From positions 172,181-236,180 of the forward strand of contig CAMRHE010001071.1 of the NCBI GenBank assembly GCA_947044405.1: 64,000 nucleotides of DNA, given 5' to 3'. Source of the stretch: Leptodactylus fallax (taxonomy: Eukaryota > Chordata > Amphibia > Anura > Leptodactylidae). Below, in pieces: positions 1 to 13,500 of the stretch. Numbering within the stretch: the stretch's first letter is position 1; every line of letters starts with the position of its first letter. The notes beneath the pieces were generated by a model, which was not told the origin of the DNA, did no database searches, and saw nothing but the letters and a program-made list of their open reading frames with translations. Position numbers and translations under genes: made by a program.

Positions 1-940
1 ATGTACAGCCTCGTGTGATATCACTATAACCTGTGAGTGTATATATGTACAGGCCTCGTGTGATATCACTATAACCTGTGGTGTTACCCACCTGTGAGTG
101 TATATATGTACAGGCCTCGTGTGATATCACTATAACCTGTGAGTGTATATATATGTACGGCCTCGTGTGATATCACTATAACCTGTGAGTGTATATATGT
201 ACAGGCCTCGTGTGATATCACTATAACCTGTGAGTGTATATATGTACAGGCCTCGTGTGATATCACTATAACCTGTGAGTGTATATATGTACAGGCCTCG
301 TGTGATATCACTACAACCTGTGAGTGTATATATGTACAGGCCTCGTGTGATATCACTATAACCTGTGAGTGTATATATGTACAGGCCTCGTGTGATATCA
401 CATAACCTGTGAGTGTATATATGACGGCCCTGATGTCACTATAACCTGTGAGTGTATATATGTACAGGCCTCGTGTGATGTCACTATAACCTGTGAGTGT
501 ATATATGTACAGGCCTCGTGTGATATCACTATAACCTGTGAGTGTATATATGTACAGGCCTCGTGTGATATCACTATAACCTGTGAGTGTATATATGTAC
601 AGGCCTCGTGTGATGTCACTATAACCTGTGAGTGTATATATGTACAGGCCTCGTGTGATGTCACTATAACCTGTGAGTGTATATATGTACAGGCCTCGTG
701 TGATGTCACTATAACCTGTGAGTGTATATATGTACAGGCCTCGTGTGATGTCACTATAACCTGTGAGTGTATATATTACAGGCCTCGTGTGATATCACTA
801 TAACCTGTGAGTGTATATATGTACAGGCCTCGTGTGATGTCACTATAACCTGTGAGTGTATATATGTACAGGCCTCGTGTGATATCACTATAACCTGTGA
901 GTGTAATATGTACGGCCTCGTGTGATGTCACTATAACCTG

Positions 941-972
941 TGAGGAAAGGCCGGGAACAGGAGTGGGCACCG
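941..972. repeat. T-depleted degenerate patch
   Basis: The patch reads TGAGGAAAGG, CCGGGAACAG, GAGTGGGCACC. Removing all T from the unit gives GAGGAAAGACAGG followed by CCCGGGAACACAAACC, which explains the first two thirds with only a few further losses. The array resumes at GTGTATATATG. The sequence resembles nothing else and is best read as a collapsed run of one to two units. Confidence 0.7.
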
Positions 973-1745
973 TGTATATATGTACAGGCCTCGTGTGATA
1001 TCACTATAACCTGTGAGTGTATATATGTACAGGCCTCGTGTGATATCACTATAACCTGTGAGTGTATATATGTACAGGCCTCGTGTGATGTCACTATAAC
1101 CTGTGAGTGTATATATGTACAGGCCTCGTGTGATATCACTATAACCTGTGAGTGTATATATGTACAGGCCTCGTGTGATATCACTATAACCTGTGAGTGT
1201 ATATATGTACAGGCCTCGTGTGATATCACTATAACCTGTGAGTGTATATATGTACAGGCCTCGTGTGATATCACTATAACCTGTGAGTGTATATATGTAC
1301 AGGCCTCGTGTGATGTCACTATAACCTGTGAGTGTATATATGACAGCCTCGGGATGTCACTATAACCTGTGAGTGTATATATGTACAGGCCTCGTGTGAT
1401 GTCACTATAACCTGTGAGTGTATATATGTACAGGCCTCGTGTGATGTCACTATAACCTGTGAGTGTATATATGTACAGGCCTCGTGTGATATCACTATAA
1501 CCTGTGAGTGTATATAGTGAGGCCTCGTGTGATGTCACTATAACCTGTGAGTGTATATATGTACAGGCCTCGTGTGATGTCACTATAACCTGTGAGTGTA
1601 TATATGTACAGGCCTCGTGTGATGTCACTATAACCTGTGAGTGTATATATGTACAGGCCTCGTGTGATGTCACTATAACCTGTGAGTGTATATATGTACA
1701 GGCCTCGTGTGATGTCACTATAACCTGTGAGTGTATATATGTACA

Positions 1746-2060
1746 GGCCTCGTGTGATATCACTATAACCTGTGAGTGTATATATGTACAGGCCTCGTGT
1801 GATGTCACTATAACCTGTGAGTGTATATATGTACAGGCCTCGTGTGATATCACTATAACCTGTGAGTGTATATATGTACAGGCCTCGTGTGATGTCACTA
1901 TAACCTGTGAGTGTATATATGTACAGGCCTCGTGTGATATCACTATAACCTGTGAGTGTATATATGTACAGGCCTCGTGTGATGTCACTATAACCTGTGA
2001 GTGTATATATGTACAGGCCTCGTGTGATATCACTATAACCTGTGAGTGTATATATGTACA
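1746..2060. repeat. Alternating A/G dimer block (90-bp higher-order repeat)
   Basis: Seven consecutive units starting at GGCC 1746 alternate A G A G A G A at the position-34 site, after a run of G units from about 1531. A strict alternation implies that a two-unit, 90-bp module was the unit of amplification here. The block ends at an irregular unit with GGCCCGTG at 2061, which is one T short. Confidence 0.75.
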
Positions 2061-2730
2061 GGCCCGTGTGATATCACTATAACCTGTGAGTGTATATATG
2101 TACAGGCCTCGTGTGATGTCACTATAACCTGTGAGTGTATATATGTACAGGCCTCGTGTGATGTCACTATAACCTGTGAGTGTATATATGTACAGGCCTC
2201 GTGTGATATCACTATAACCTGTGAGTGTATATATGTACAGGCCTCGTGTGATATCACTATAACCTGTGAGTGTATATATGTACAGGCCTCGTGTGATGTC
2301 ACTATAACCTGTGAGTGTATATATGTACAGGCCTCGTGTGATGTCACTATAACCTGTGAGTGTTGCATGTCACTATAACCTGTGAGTGTATATATGTACA
2401 GGCCTCGTGTGATGTCACTATAACCTGTGAGTGTATATATGTACAGGCCTCGTGTGATGTCACTATAACCTGTGAGTGTATATATGTACAGGCCTCGTGT
2501 GATGTCACTATAACCTGTGAGTGTATATATGTACAGGCCTCGTGTGATATCACTATAACCTGTGAGTGTATATATGTACAGGCCTCGTGTGATATCACTA
2601 TAACCTGTGAGTGTATATATGTACAGGCCTCGTGTGATGTCACTATAACCTGTGAGTGTATATATGTACAGGCCTCGTGTGATATCACTATAACCTGTGA
2701 GTGTATATATGTACAGGCCTCGTGTGATAT

Positions 2731-2760
2731 CACATACCTGTGGTGTAAAGACGGCCTGGT
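2731..2760. repeat. Degenerate unit with T and A losses
   Basis: The patch contains CACATACCTG, then GTGTAAAGACGGCC, then GGTCAC. It aligns to one unit if the T residues in TATATATGTAC are skipped (giving TAAAGAC), GTGAGTG has lost its A, and the CGTGTGA part is missing. It is a shortened unit, not an insertion. Confidence 0.7.
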
Positions 2761-3511
2761 CACTATAACCTGTGAGTGTATATATGTACAGGCCTCGTGT
2801 GATATCACTATAACCTGTGAGTGTATATATGTACAGGCCTCGTGTGATGTCACTATAACCTGTGAGTGTATATATGTACAGGCCTCGTGTGATGTCACTA
2901 TAACCTGTGAGTGTATATATGTACAGGCCTCGTGTGATGTCACTATAACCTGTGAGTGTATATATGTACAGGCCTCGTGTGATGCACTATAACCTGTGAG
3001 TGTATATGCGCCCCGGGATGTCACTATAACCTGTGAGTGTATATATGTACAGGCCTCGTGTGATATCACTATAACCTGTGAGTGTATATATGTACAGGCC
3101 TCGTGTGATGTCACTATAACCTGTGAGTGTATATATGTACAGGCCTCGTGTGATGTCACTATAACCTGTGAGTGTATATATGTACAGGCCTCGTGTGATA
3201 TCACTATAACCTGTGAGTGTATATATGTACAGGCCTCGTGTGATGTCACTATAACCTGTGAGTGTATATATGTACAGGCCTCGTGTGATGTCACTATAAC
3301 CTGTGAGTGTATATATGTACAGGCCTCGTGTGATATCACTATAACCTGTGAGTGTATATATGTACAGGCCTCGTGTGATATCACTATAACCTGTGAGTGT
3401 ATATATGTACAGGCCTCGTGTGATATCACTATAACCTGTGAGTGTATATATGTACAGGCCTCGTGTGATGTCACTATAACCTGTGAGTGTATATATGTAC
3501 AGGCCTCGTGT

Positions 3512-3871
3512 GATATCACTATAACCTGTGAGTGTATATATGTACAGGCCTCGTGTGATATCACTATAACCTGTGAGTGTATATATGTACAGGCCTCGTG
3601 TGATATCACTATAACCTGTGAGTGTATATATGTACAGGCCTCGTGTGATATCACTATAACCTGTGAGTGTATATATGTACAGGCCTCGTGTGATATCACT
3701 ATAACCTGTGAGTGTATATATGTACAGGCCTCGTGTGATATCACTATAACCTGTGAGTGTATATATGTACAGGCCTCGTGTGATATCACTATAACCTGTG
3801 AGTGTATATATGTACAGGCCTCGTGTGATATCACTATAACCTGTGAGTGTATATATGTACAGGCCTCGTGT
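3512..3871. repeat. Run of eight A-form units
   Basis: Eight consecutive units starting at GGCC 3512 carry GATATC, flanked by G units at 3467 and 3872. The run is a local homogenised patch. EcoRV should cut once per 45 bp through it, unlike the long G runs elsewhere. Confidence 0.8.
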
Positions 3872-4700
3872 GATGTCACTATAACCTGTGAGTGTATATA
3901 TGTACAGGCCTCGTGTGATACGGATGTCACTATAACCTGTGAGTGTATATATGTACAGGCCTCGTGTGATGTCACTATAACCTGTGAGTGTATATATGTA
4001 CAGGCCTCGTGTGATGTCACTATAACCTGTGAGTGTATATATGTACAGGCCTCGTGTGATGTCACTATAACCTGTGAGTGTATATATGTACAGGCCTCGT
4101 GTGATGTCACTATAACCTGTGAGTGTATATATGTACAGGCCTCGTGTGATATCACTATAACCTGTGAGTGTATATATGTACAGGCCTCGTGTGATGTCAC
4201 TATAACCTGTGAGTGTATATATGTACAGGCCTCGTGTGATATCACTATAACCTGTGAGTGTATATATGTACAGGCCTCGTGTGATGTCACTATAACCTGT
4301 GAGTGTATATATGTACAGGCCTCGTGTGATATCACTATAACCTGTGAGTGTATATATGTACAGGCCTCGTGTGATATCACTATAACCTGTGAGTGTATAT
4401 ATGTACAGGCCTCGTGTGATGTCACTATAACCTGTGAGTGTATATATGTACAGGCCTCGTGTGATATCACTATAACCTGTGAGTGTATATATGTACAGGC
4501 CTCGTGTGATATCACTATAACCTGTGAGTGTATATATGTACAGGCCTCGTGTGATGTCACTATAACCTGTGAGTGTATATATGTACAGGCCTCGTGTGAT
4601 GTCACTATAACCTGTGAGTGTATATATGTACAGGCCTCGTGTGATGTCACTATAACCTGTGAGTGTATATATGTACAGGCCTCGTGTGATGTCACTATAA

Positions 4701-4724
4701 CCTTGAGTGTATAAGACACCGGCA
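4701..4724. repeat. T-depleted degenerate unit
   Basis: CCTTGAGTG is followed by TATAAGACACCGGCAC. TATAAGACA is TATATATGTACA without three T residues, and CCGGCAC is the GGCCTCGTGTGATGTCAC segment with most of its middle lost. A TT appears here although the normal unit has none. Confidence 0.6.
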
Positions 4725-5287
4725 CTATAACCTGTGAGTGTATATATGTACAGGCCTCGTGTGATATCACTATAACCTGTGAGTGTATATATGTACAGGC
4801 CTCGTGTGATGTCACTATAACCTGTGAGTGTATATATGTACAGGCCTCGTGTGATATCACTATAACCTGTGAGTGTATATATGTACAGGCCTCGTGTGAT
4901 GTCACTATAACCTGTGAGTGTATATATGTACAGGCCTCGTGTGATATCACTATAACCTGTGAGTGTATATATGTACAGGCCTCGTGTGATGTCACTATAA
5001 CCTGTGAGTGTATATATGTACAGGCCTCGTGTGATGTCACTATAACCTGTGAGTGTATATATGTACAGGCCTCGTGTGATGTCACTATAACCTGTGAGTG
5101 TATATATGTACAGGCCTCGTGTGATGTCACTATAACCTGTGAGTGTATATATGTACAGGCCTCGTGTGATATCACTATAACCTGTGAGTGTATATATGTA
5201 CGGCCTCGTGTGATGTCACTATAACCTGTGGTGTATAACCTCGTGTGATATCACTATAACCTGTGAGTGTATATATGTACAGGCCTC

Positions 5288-5322
5288 GTGGATTCACTAT
5301 AACCTGGGTGACCCCCTGATGT
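5288..5322. repeat. Degenerate patch
   Basis: CGTGGATTCAC (a TGTGATATCAC lacking one T and one A) leads into AACCTGGGTGACCCCCTGATGTC, which keeps the order of unit landmarks but has lost most of the TATATATGTACAGG segment. It is flanked by a unit with GTGGTGTATAACC near 5230. Confidence 0.55.
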
Positions 5323-5800
5323 CACTATAACCTGTGAGTGTATATATGTACAGGCCTCGTGTGATATCACTATAACCTGTGAGTGTATATATGTACAGGC
5401 CTCGTGTGATGTCACTATAACCTGTGAGTGTATATATGTACAGGCCTCGTGTGATATCACTATAACCTGTGAGTGTATATATGTACAGACCCTCGTGTGA
5501 TATCACTATAACCTGTGAGTGTATATATGTACAGGCCTCGTGTGATATCACTATAACCTGTGAGTGTATATATGTACAGGCCTCGTGTGATATCACTATA
5601 ACCTGTGAGTGTATATATGTACAGGCCTCGTGTGATGTCACTATAACCTGTGAGTGTATATATGTACAGGCCTCGTGTGATGTCACTATAACCTGTGAGT
5701 GTATATATGTACAGGCCTCGTGTGATGTCACTATAACCTGTGAGTGTATATATGTACAGGCCTCGTGTGATGTCACTATAACCTGTGAGTGTATATATGT

Positions 5801-5828
5801 ACGGCCCGGGCCCGGTGAGTCACATAAC
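5801..5828. repeat. GC-rich degenerate junction
   Basis: ACGGCCCGGGCCCGGTGAG precedes TCACATAACC. This is a compressed GGCCTCGTGTGA region, possibly two copies collapsed, with T residues absent. It breaks the reading register of the array. Confidence 0.55.
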
Positions 5829-8800
5829 CTGTGAGTGTATATATGTACAGGCCTCGTGTGATGTCACTATAACCTGTGAGTGTATATATGTACAGGCCTC
5901 GTGTGATGTCACTATAACCTGTGAGTGTATATATGTACAGCCTCGTGTGATGTCACTATAACCTGTGAGTGTATATATGTACAGGCCTCGTGTGATGTCA
6001 CTATAACCTGTGAGTGTATATATGTACAGGCCTCGTGTGATGTCACTATAACCTGTGAGATGTCACTATAACCTGTGAGTGTATATATGTACAGGCCTCG
6101 TGTGATGTCACTATAACCTGTGAGTGTATATATGTACAGGCCTCGTGTGATGTCACTATAACCTGTGAGTGTATATATGTACAGGCCTCGTGTGATATCA
6201 CTATAACCTGTGAGTGTATATATGTACAGGCCTCGTGTGATGTCACTATAACCTGTGAGTGTATATATGTACAGGCCTCGTGTGATGTCACTATAACCTG
6301 TGAGTGTATATATGTACAGGCCTCGTGTGATGTCACTATAACCTGTGAGTGTATATATGTACAGGCCTCGTGTGATGCACTATAACCTGTGAGGTGTACG
6401 GCCTCGTGTGATATCACTATAACCTGTGAGTGTATATATGTACAGGCCTCGTGTGATGTCACTATAACCTGTGAGTGTATATATGTACAGGCCTCGTGTG
6501 ATGTCACTATAACCTGTGAGTGTATATATGTACAGGCCTCGTGTGATGTCACTATAACCTGTGAGTGTATATATGTACAGGCCTCGTGTGATGTCACTAT
6601 AACCTGTGAGTGTATATATGTACAGGCCTCGTGTGATGTCACTATAACCTGTGAGTGTATATATGTACAGGCCTCGTGTGATGTCACTATAACCTGTGAG
6701 TGTATATATGTACAGGCCTCGTGTGATATCACTATAACCTGTGAGTGTATATATGTACAGGCCTCGTGTGATGTCACTATAACCTGTGAGTGTATATATG
6801 TACGGCCTCGTGTGATATCACTATAACCTGTGAGTGTATATATGTACAGGCCTCGTGTGATGTCACTATAACCTGTGAGTGTATATATGTACAGGCCTCG
6901 TGTGATATCACTATAACCTGTGAGTGTATATATGTACAGGCCTCGTGTGATATCACTATAACCTGTGAGTGTATATATGTACAGGCCTCGTGTGATGTCA
7001 CTATAACCTGTGAGTGTATATATGTACAGGCCTCGTGTGATGTCACTATAACCTGTGAGTGTATATATGTACAGGCCTCGTGTGATGTCACTATAACCTG
7101 TGAGTGTATATATGTACAGGCCTCGTGTGATGTCACTATAACCTGTGAGTGTATATATGTACAGGCCTCGTGTGATATCACTATAACCTGTGAGTGTATA
7201 TATGTACAGGCCTCGTGTGATATCACTATAACCTGTGAGTGTATATATGTACAGGCCTCGTGTGATATCACTATAACCTGTGAGTGTATATATGTACAGG
7301 CCTCGTGTGATATCACTATAACCTGTGAGTGTATATATGTACAGGCCTCGTGTGATGTCACTATAACCTGTGAGTGTATATATGTACAGGCCTCGTGTGA
7401 TGTCACTATAACCTGTGAGTGTATATATGTACAGGCCTCGTGTGATATCACTATAACCTGTGAGTGTATATATGTACAGGCCTCGTGTGATGTCACTATA
7501 ACCTGTGAGTGTATATATGTACAGGCCTCGTGTGATGTCACTATAACCTGTGAGTGTATATATGTACAGGCCCGTGTGATGTCACTATAACCTGTGAGTG
7601 TATATATGTACAGGCCTCGTGTGATATCACTATAACCTGTGAGTGTATATATGTACAGGCCTCGTGTGATGTCACTATAACCTGTGAGTGTATATATGTA
7701 CAGGCCCACACAAACGGTGATATCACTATAACCTGTGAGTGTATATATGTACAGCCTCGTGTGATATCACTATAACCTGTGAGTGTATATATGTACAGGC
7801 CTCGTGTGATATCACTATAACCTGTGAGTGTATATATGTACAGGCCTCGTGTGATATCACTATAACCTGTGAGTGTATATATGTACAGGCCTCGTGTGAT
7901 ATCACTATAACCTGTGAGTGTATATATGTACAGGCCTCGTGTGATATCACTATAACCTGTGAGTGTATATATGTACAGGCCTCGTGTGATATCACTATAA
8001 CCTGTGAGTGTATATATGTACAGGCCTCGTGTGATGTCACTATAACCTGTGAGTGTATATATGTACAGGCCTCGTGTGATATCACTATAACCTGTGAGTG
8101 TATATATGTACAGGCCTCGTGTGATGTCACTATAACCTGTGAGTGTATATATGTACAGGCCTCGTGTGATGTCACTATAACCTGTGAGTGTATATATGTA
8201 CAGGCCTCGTGTGATGTCACTATAACCTGTGAGTGTATATATGTACAGGCCTCGTGTGATGTCACTATAACCTGTGAGTGTATATATGTACAGGCCTCGT
8301 GTGATGTCACTATAACCTGTGAGTGTATATATGTACAGGCCTCGTGTGATATCACTATAACCTGTGAGTGTATATATGTACAGGCCTCGTGTGATATCAC
8401 TATAACCTGTGAGTGTATATATGTACAGGCCTCGTGTGATGTCACTATAACCTGTGAGTGTATATATGTACAGGCCTCGTGTGATATCACTATAACCTGT
8501 GAGTGTATATATGTACGGCCTCGTGTGATGCACTATAACCTGTATGTATATATGTACGGCCTCGTGTGATATCACTATAACCTGTGAGTGTATATATGTA
8601 CAGGCCTCGTGTGATGTCACTATAACCTGTGAGTGTATATATGTACAGGCCTCGTGTGATGTCACTATAACCTGTGAGTGTATATATGTACAGGCCTCGT
8701 GTGATGTCACTATAACCTGTGAGTGTATATATCACAGGCCTCGTGTGATATCACTATAACCTGTGAGTGTATATATGTACAGGCCTCGTGTGATATCACT

Positions 8801-10079
8801 ATAACCTGTGAGTGTATATATGTACAGGCCTCGTGTGATATCCTATACCGGGCGCCTCACTATAACCTGTGAGTGTATATATGTACAGGCCTCGTGTGAT
8901 GTCACTATAACCTGTGAGTGTATATATGTACAGGCCTCGTGTGATATCACTATAACCTGTGAGTGTATATATGTACAGGCCTCGTGTGATGTCACTATAA
9001 CCTGTGAGTGTATATATGTACAGGCCTCGTGTGATGTCACTATAACCTGTGAGTGTATATATGTACAGGCCTCGTGTGATATCACTATAACCTGTGAGTG
9101 TATATATGTACAGGCCTCGTGTGATATCACTATAACCTGTGAGTGTATATATGTACAGGCCTCGTGTGATGTCACTATAACCTGTGAGTGTATATATGTA
9201 CAGCCTCGTGTGATGTCACTATAACCGGAGGTACAGGCCTCGTGTGATGTCACTATAACCTGTGAGTGTATATATGTACAGGCCTCGTGTGATATCACTA
9301 TAACCTGTGAGTGTATATATGTACAGGCCTCGTGTGATGTCACTATAACCTGTGAGTGTATATATGTACAGGCCTCGTGTGATGCCCCGTGTGTATCACT
9401 ATAACCTGTGAGTGTATATATGTACAGGCCTCGTGTGATGTCACTATAACCTGTGAGTGTATATATGTACAGGCCTCGTGTGATGTCACTATAACCTGTG
9501 AGTGTATATATGTACAGGCCTCGTGTGATATCACTATAACCTGTGAGTGTATATATGTACAGGCCTCGTGTGATGTCACTATAACCTGTGAGTGTATATA
9601 TGTACAGGCCTCGTGTGATGTCACTATAACCTGTGAGTGTATATATGTACAGGCCTCGTGTGATGTCACTATAACCTGTGAGTGTATATATGTACAGGCC
9701 TCGTGTGATGTCACTATAACCTGTGAGTGTATATATGTACAGGCCTCGTGTGATGTCACTATAACCTGTGAGTGTATATATGTACAGGCCTCGTGTGATA
9801 TCACTATAACCTGTGAGTGTATATATGTACAGGCCTCGTGTGATATCACTATAACCTGTGAGTGTATATATGTACAGGCCTCGTGTGATATCACTATAAC
9901 CTGTGAGTGTATATATGTACAGGCCTCGTGTGATATCACTATAACCTGTGAGTGTATATATGTACAGGCCTCGTGTGATATCACTATAACCTGTGAGTGT
10001 ATATATGTACAGGCCTCGTGTGATATCACTATAACCTGTGAGTGTATATATGTACAGGCCTCGTGTGATATCACTATAA

Positions 10080-10150
10080 CCGTGAGATGTGAGTGTATAT
10101 ATGACAGGCCTCGTGTGATATCACACCGTGAGTGTATATATGCGCGTGTG
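10080..10150. repeat. Cluster of shortened units
   Basis: Three adjacent junctions are irregular: CCGTGAGATGTGAGTG, then ATATATGACAGG (one T lost), then TCACACCGTGAGTG and TATATGCGCGTGTG. All landmarks of the unit are recognisable, but each copy is shortened. The regular array resumes at GATGTCAC near 10149. Confidence 0.6.
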
Positions 10151-12524
10151 ATGTCACTATAACCTGTGAGTGTATATATGTACAGGCCTCGTGTGATGTC
10201 ACTATAACCTGTGAGTGTATATATGTACAGGCCTCGTGTGATGTCACTATAACCTGTGAGTGTATATATGTACAGGCCTCGTGTGATATCACTATAACCT
10301 GTGAGTGTATATATGTACAGGCCTCGTGTGATGTCACTATAACCTGTGAGTGTATATATGTACAGGCCTCGTGTGATGTCACTATAACCTGTGAGTGTAT
10401 ATATGTACAGGCCTCGTGTGTGTATCACTATAACCTGTGAGTGTATATATGTACAGGCCTCGTGTGATGTCACTATAACCTGTGAGTGTATATATGTACA
10501 GGCCTCGTGTGATATCACTATAACCTGTGAGTGTATATATGTACAGGCCTCGTGTGATATCACTATAACCTGTGAGTGTATATATGTACAGGCCTCGTGT
10601 GATGTCACTATAACCTGTGAGTGTATATATGTACAGGCCTCGTGTGATGTCACTATAACCTGTGAGGTCCGCCCCTGTATATATGTACAGGCCTCGTGTG
10701 ATGTCACTATAACCTGTGAGTGTATATATGTACAGGCCTCGTGTGATATCACTATAACCTGTGAGTGTATATATGTACAGGCCTCGTGTGATATCACTAT
10801 AACCTGTGAGTGTATATATGTACAGGCCTCGTGTGATGTCACTATAACCTGTGAGTGTATATATGTACAGGCCTCGTGTGATATCACTATAACCTGTGAG
10901 TGTATATATGTACAGGCCTCGTGTGATGTCACTATAACCTGTGAGTGTATATATGTACAGGCCTCGTGTGATATCACTATAACCTGTGAGTGTATATATG
11001 TACAGGCCTCGTGTGATATCACTATAACCTGTGAGTGTATATATGTACAGGCCTCGTGTGATATCACTATAACCTGTGAGTGTATATATGTACAGGCCTC
11101 GTGTGATGTCACTATAACCTGTGAGTGTATATATGTACAGGCCTCGTGTGATATCACTATAACCTGTGAGTGTATATATGTACAGGCCTCGTGTGATGTC
11201 ACTATAACCTGTGAGTGTATATATGTACAGGCCTCGTGTGATGTCACTATAACCTGTGAGTGTATATATGTACAGGCCTCGTGTGATATCACTATAACCT
11301 GTGAGTTTGTAACCTGTGAGTGTATATATGTACAGGCCTCGTGTGATGTCACTATAACCTGTGAGTGTATATATGTACAGGCCTCGTGTGATATCACTAT
11401 AACCTGTGAGTGTATATATGTACAGGCCTCGTGTGATATCACTATAACCTGTGAGTGTATATATGTACAGGCCTCGTGTGATATCACTATAACCTGTGAG
11501 TGTATATATGTACAGGCCTCGTGTGATATCACTATAACCTGTGAGTGTATATATGTACAGGCCTCGTGTGATGTCACTATAACCTGTGAGTGTATATATG
11601 TACAGGCCTCGTGTGATATCACTATAACCTGTGAGTGTATATATGTACAGGCCTCGTGTGATGTCACTATAACCTGTGAGTGTATATATGTACAGGCCTC
11701 GTGTGATATCACTATAACCTGTGAGTGTATATATGTACAGGCCTCGTGTGATATCACTATAACCTGTGAGTGTATATATGTACAGGCCTCGTGTGATGTC
11801 ACTATAACCTGTGAGTGTATATATGTACAGGCCTCGTGTGATGTCACTATAACCTGTGAGTGTATATATGTACAGGCCTCGTGTGATATCACTATAACCT
11901 GTGAGTGTATATATGTACAGGCCTCGTGTGATGTCACTATAACCTGTGAGTGTATATATGTACAGGCCTCGTGTGATATCACTATAACCTGTGAGTGTAT
12001 ATATGTACAGGCCTCGTGTGATATCACTATAACCTGTGAGTGTATATATGTACAGGCCTCGTGTGATATCACTATAACCTGTGAGTGTATATATGTACAG
12101 GCCTCGTGTGATGTCACTATAACCTGTGAGTGTATATATGTACAGGCCTCGTGTGATGTCACTATAACCTGTGAGTGTATATATGTACAGGCCTCGTGTG
12201 ATGTCACTATAACCTGTGAGTGTATATATGTACAGGCCTCGTGTGATGTCACTATAACCTGTGAGTGTATATATGTACAGCCTCGTGTGATACCACTATA
12301 ACCTGTGAGTGTATATATGTACGGCCTCGTGTGATATCACTATAACCTGTGAGTGTATATATGTCAGGCCTCGTGTGATATCACTATAACCTGTGAGTGT
12401 ATATATGTACAGGCCTCGTGTGATGTCACTATAACCTGTGAGTGTATATATGTACAGGCCTCGTGTGATGTCACTATAACCTGTGAGTGTATATATGTAC
12501 AGGCCTCGTGTGATATCACTATAA

Positions 12525-12549
12525 CCGGAGTGATATGACCCCCCTGTGA
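12525..12549. repeat. Degenerate unit
   Basis: ACCGGAGTGATATGACC followed by CCCCTGTGATGTC. ACCGGAGTG is ACCTGTGAGTG with two T residues lost, and ATATGAC is ATATATGTAC shortened by T and A. Confidence 0.6.
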
Positions 12550-13460
12550 TGTCACTATAACCTGTGAGTGTATATATGTACAGGCCTCGTGTGATGTCAC
12601 TATAACCTGTGAGTGTATATATGTACAGGCCTCGTGTGATGTCACTATAACCTGTGAGTGTATATATGTACAGGCCTCGTGTGATGTCACTATAACCTGT
12701 GAGTGTATATATGTACAGGCCTCGTGTGATGTCACTATAACCTGTGAGTGTATATATGTACAGGCCTCGTGTGATGTCACTATAACCTGTGAGTGTATAT
12801 ATGTACAGGCCTCGTGTGATATCACTATAACCTGTGAGTGTATATATGTACAGGCCTCGTGTGATGTCACTATAACCTGTGAGTGTATATATGTACAGGC
12901 CTCGTGTGATATCACTATAACCTGTGAGTGTATATATGTACAGCCTCGTGTGATGTCACTATAACCTGTGAGTGTATATATGTACAGGCCTCGTGTGATA
13001 TCACTATAACCTGTGAGTGTATATATGTACAGGCCTCGTGTGATATCACTATAACCTGTGAGTGTATATATGTACAGGCCTCGTGTGATATCACTATAAC
13101 CTGTGAGTGTATATATGTACAGGCCTCGTGTGATGTCACTATAACCTGTGAGTGTATATATGTACAGGCCTCGTGTGATGTCACTATAACCTGTGAGTGT
13201 ATATATGTACAGGCCTCGTGTGATATCACTATAACCTGTGAGTGTATATATGTACAGGCCTCGTGTGATGCAACGTATAACCGTGGTGTATATATGTACG
13301 GCCTCGTGTGATATCACTATAACCTGTGAGTGTATATATGTACAGGCCTCGTGTGATATCACTATAACCTGTGAGTGTATATATGTACAGGCCTCGTGTG
13401 ATGTCACTATAACCTGTGAGTGTATATATGTACAGGCCTCGTGTGATATCACTATAACCT

Positions 13461-13500
13461 GTGGTGTATAAGCGCCCCTGACAACCGGAGTGATATATGT
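13461..13500. repeat. Degenerate patch
   Basis: GTGGTGTATAAGCGCCCCTG is followed by ACAACCGGAGTGATATATG. The second part is CTATAACCTGTGAGTGTATATATG with T residues missing. A milder patch with ATGCAACGTATAACCGTGG lies at about 13268-13297. Confidence 0.6.

Noticed and set aside
1681..1725. TATA-box promoter in each unit (TATATA)
   Set aside because: The alternating tract is part of the repeat and recurs every 45 bp with no gene downstream. Transcription of satellites is possible but nothing here shows it.
2996..4714. Cysteine-rich repeat protein (CECIYVQASCD repeats) on the + strand
   Set aside because: Three cysteines per 15 residues looks like a structural or toxin-like repeat, but it is a direct translation of the satellite. 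The same DNA is equally open on the other strand, and A/G changes alter I/V without any sign of codon constraint.
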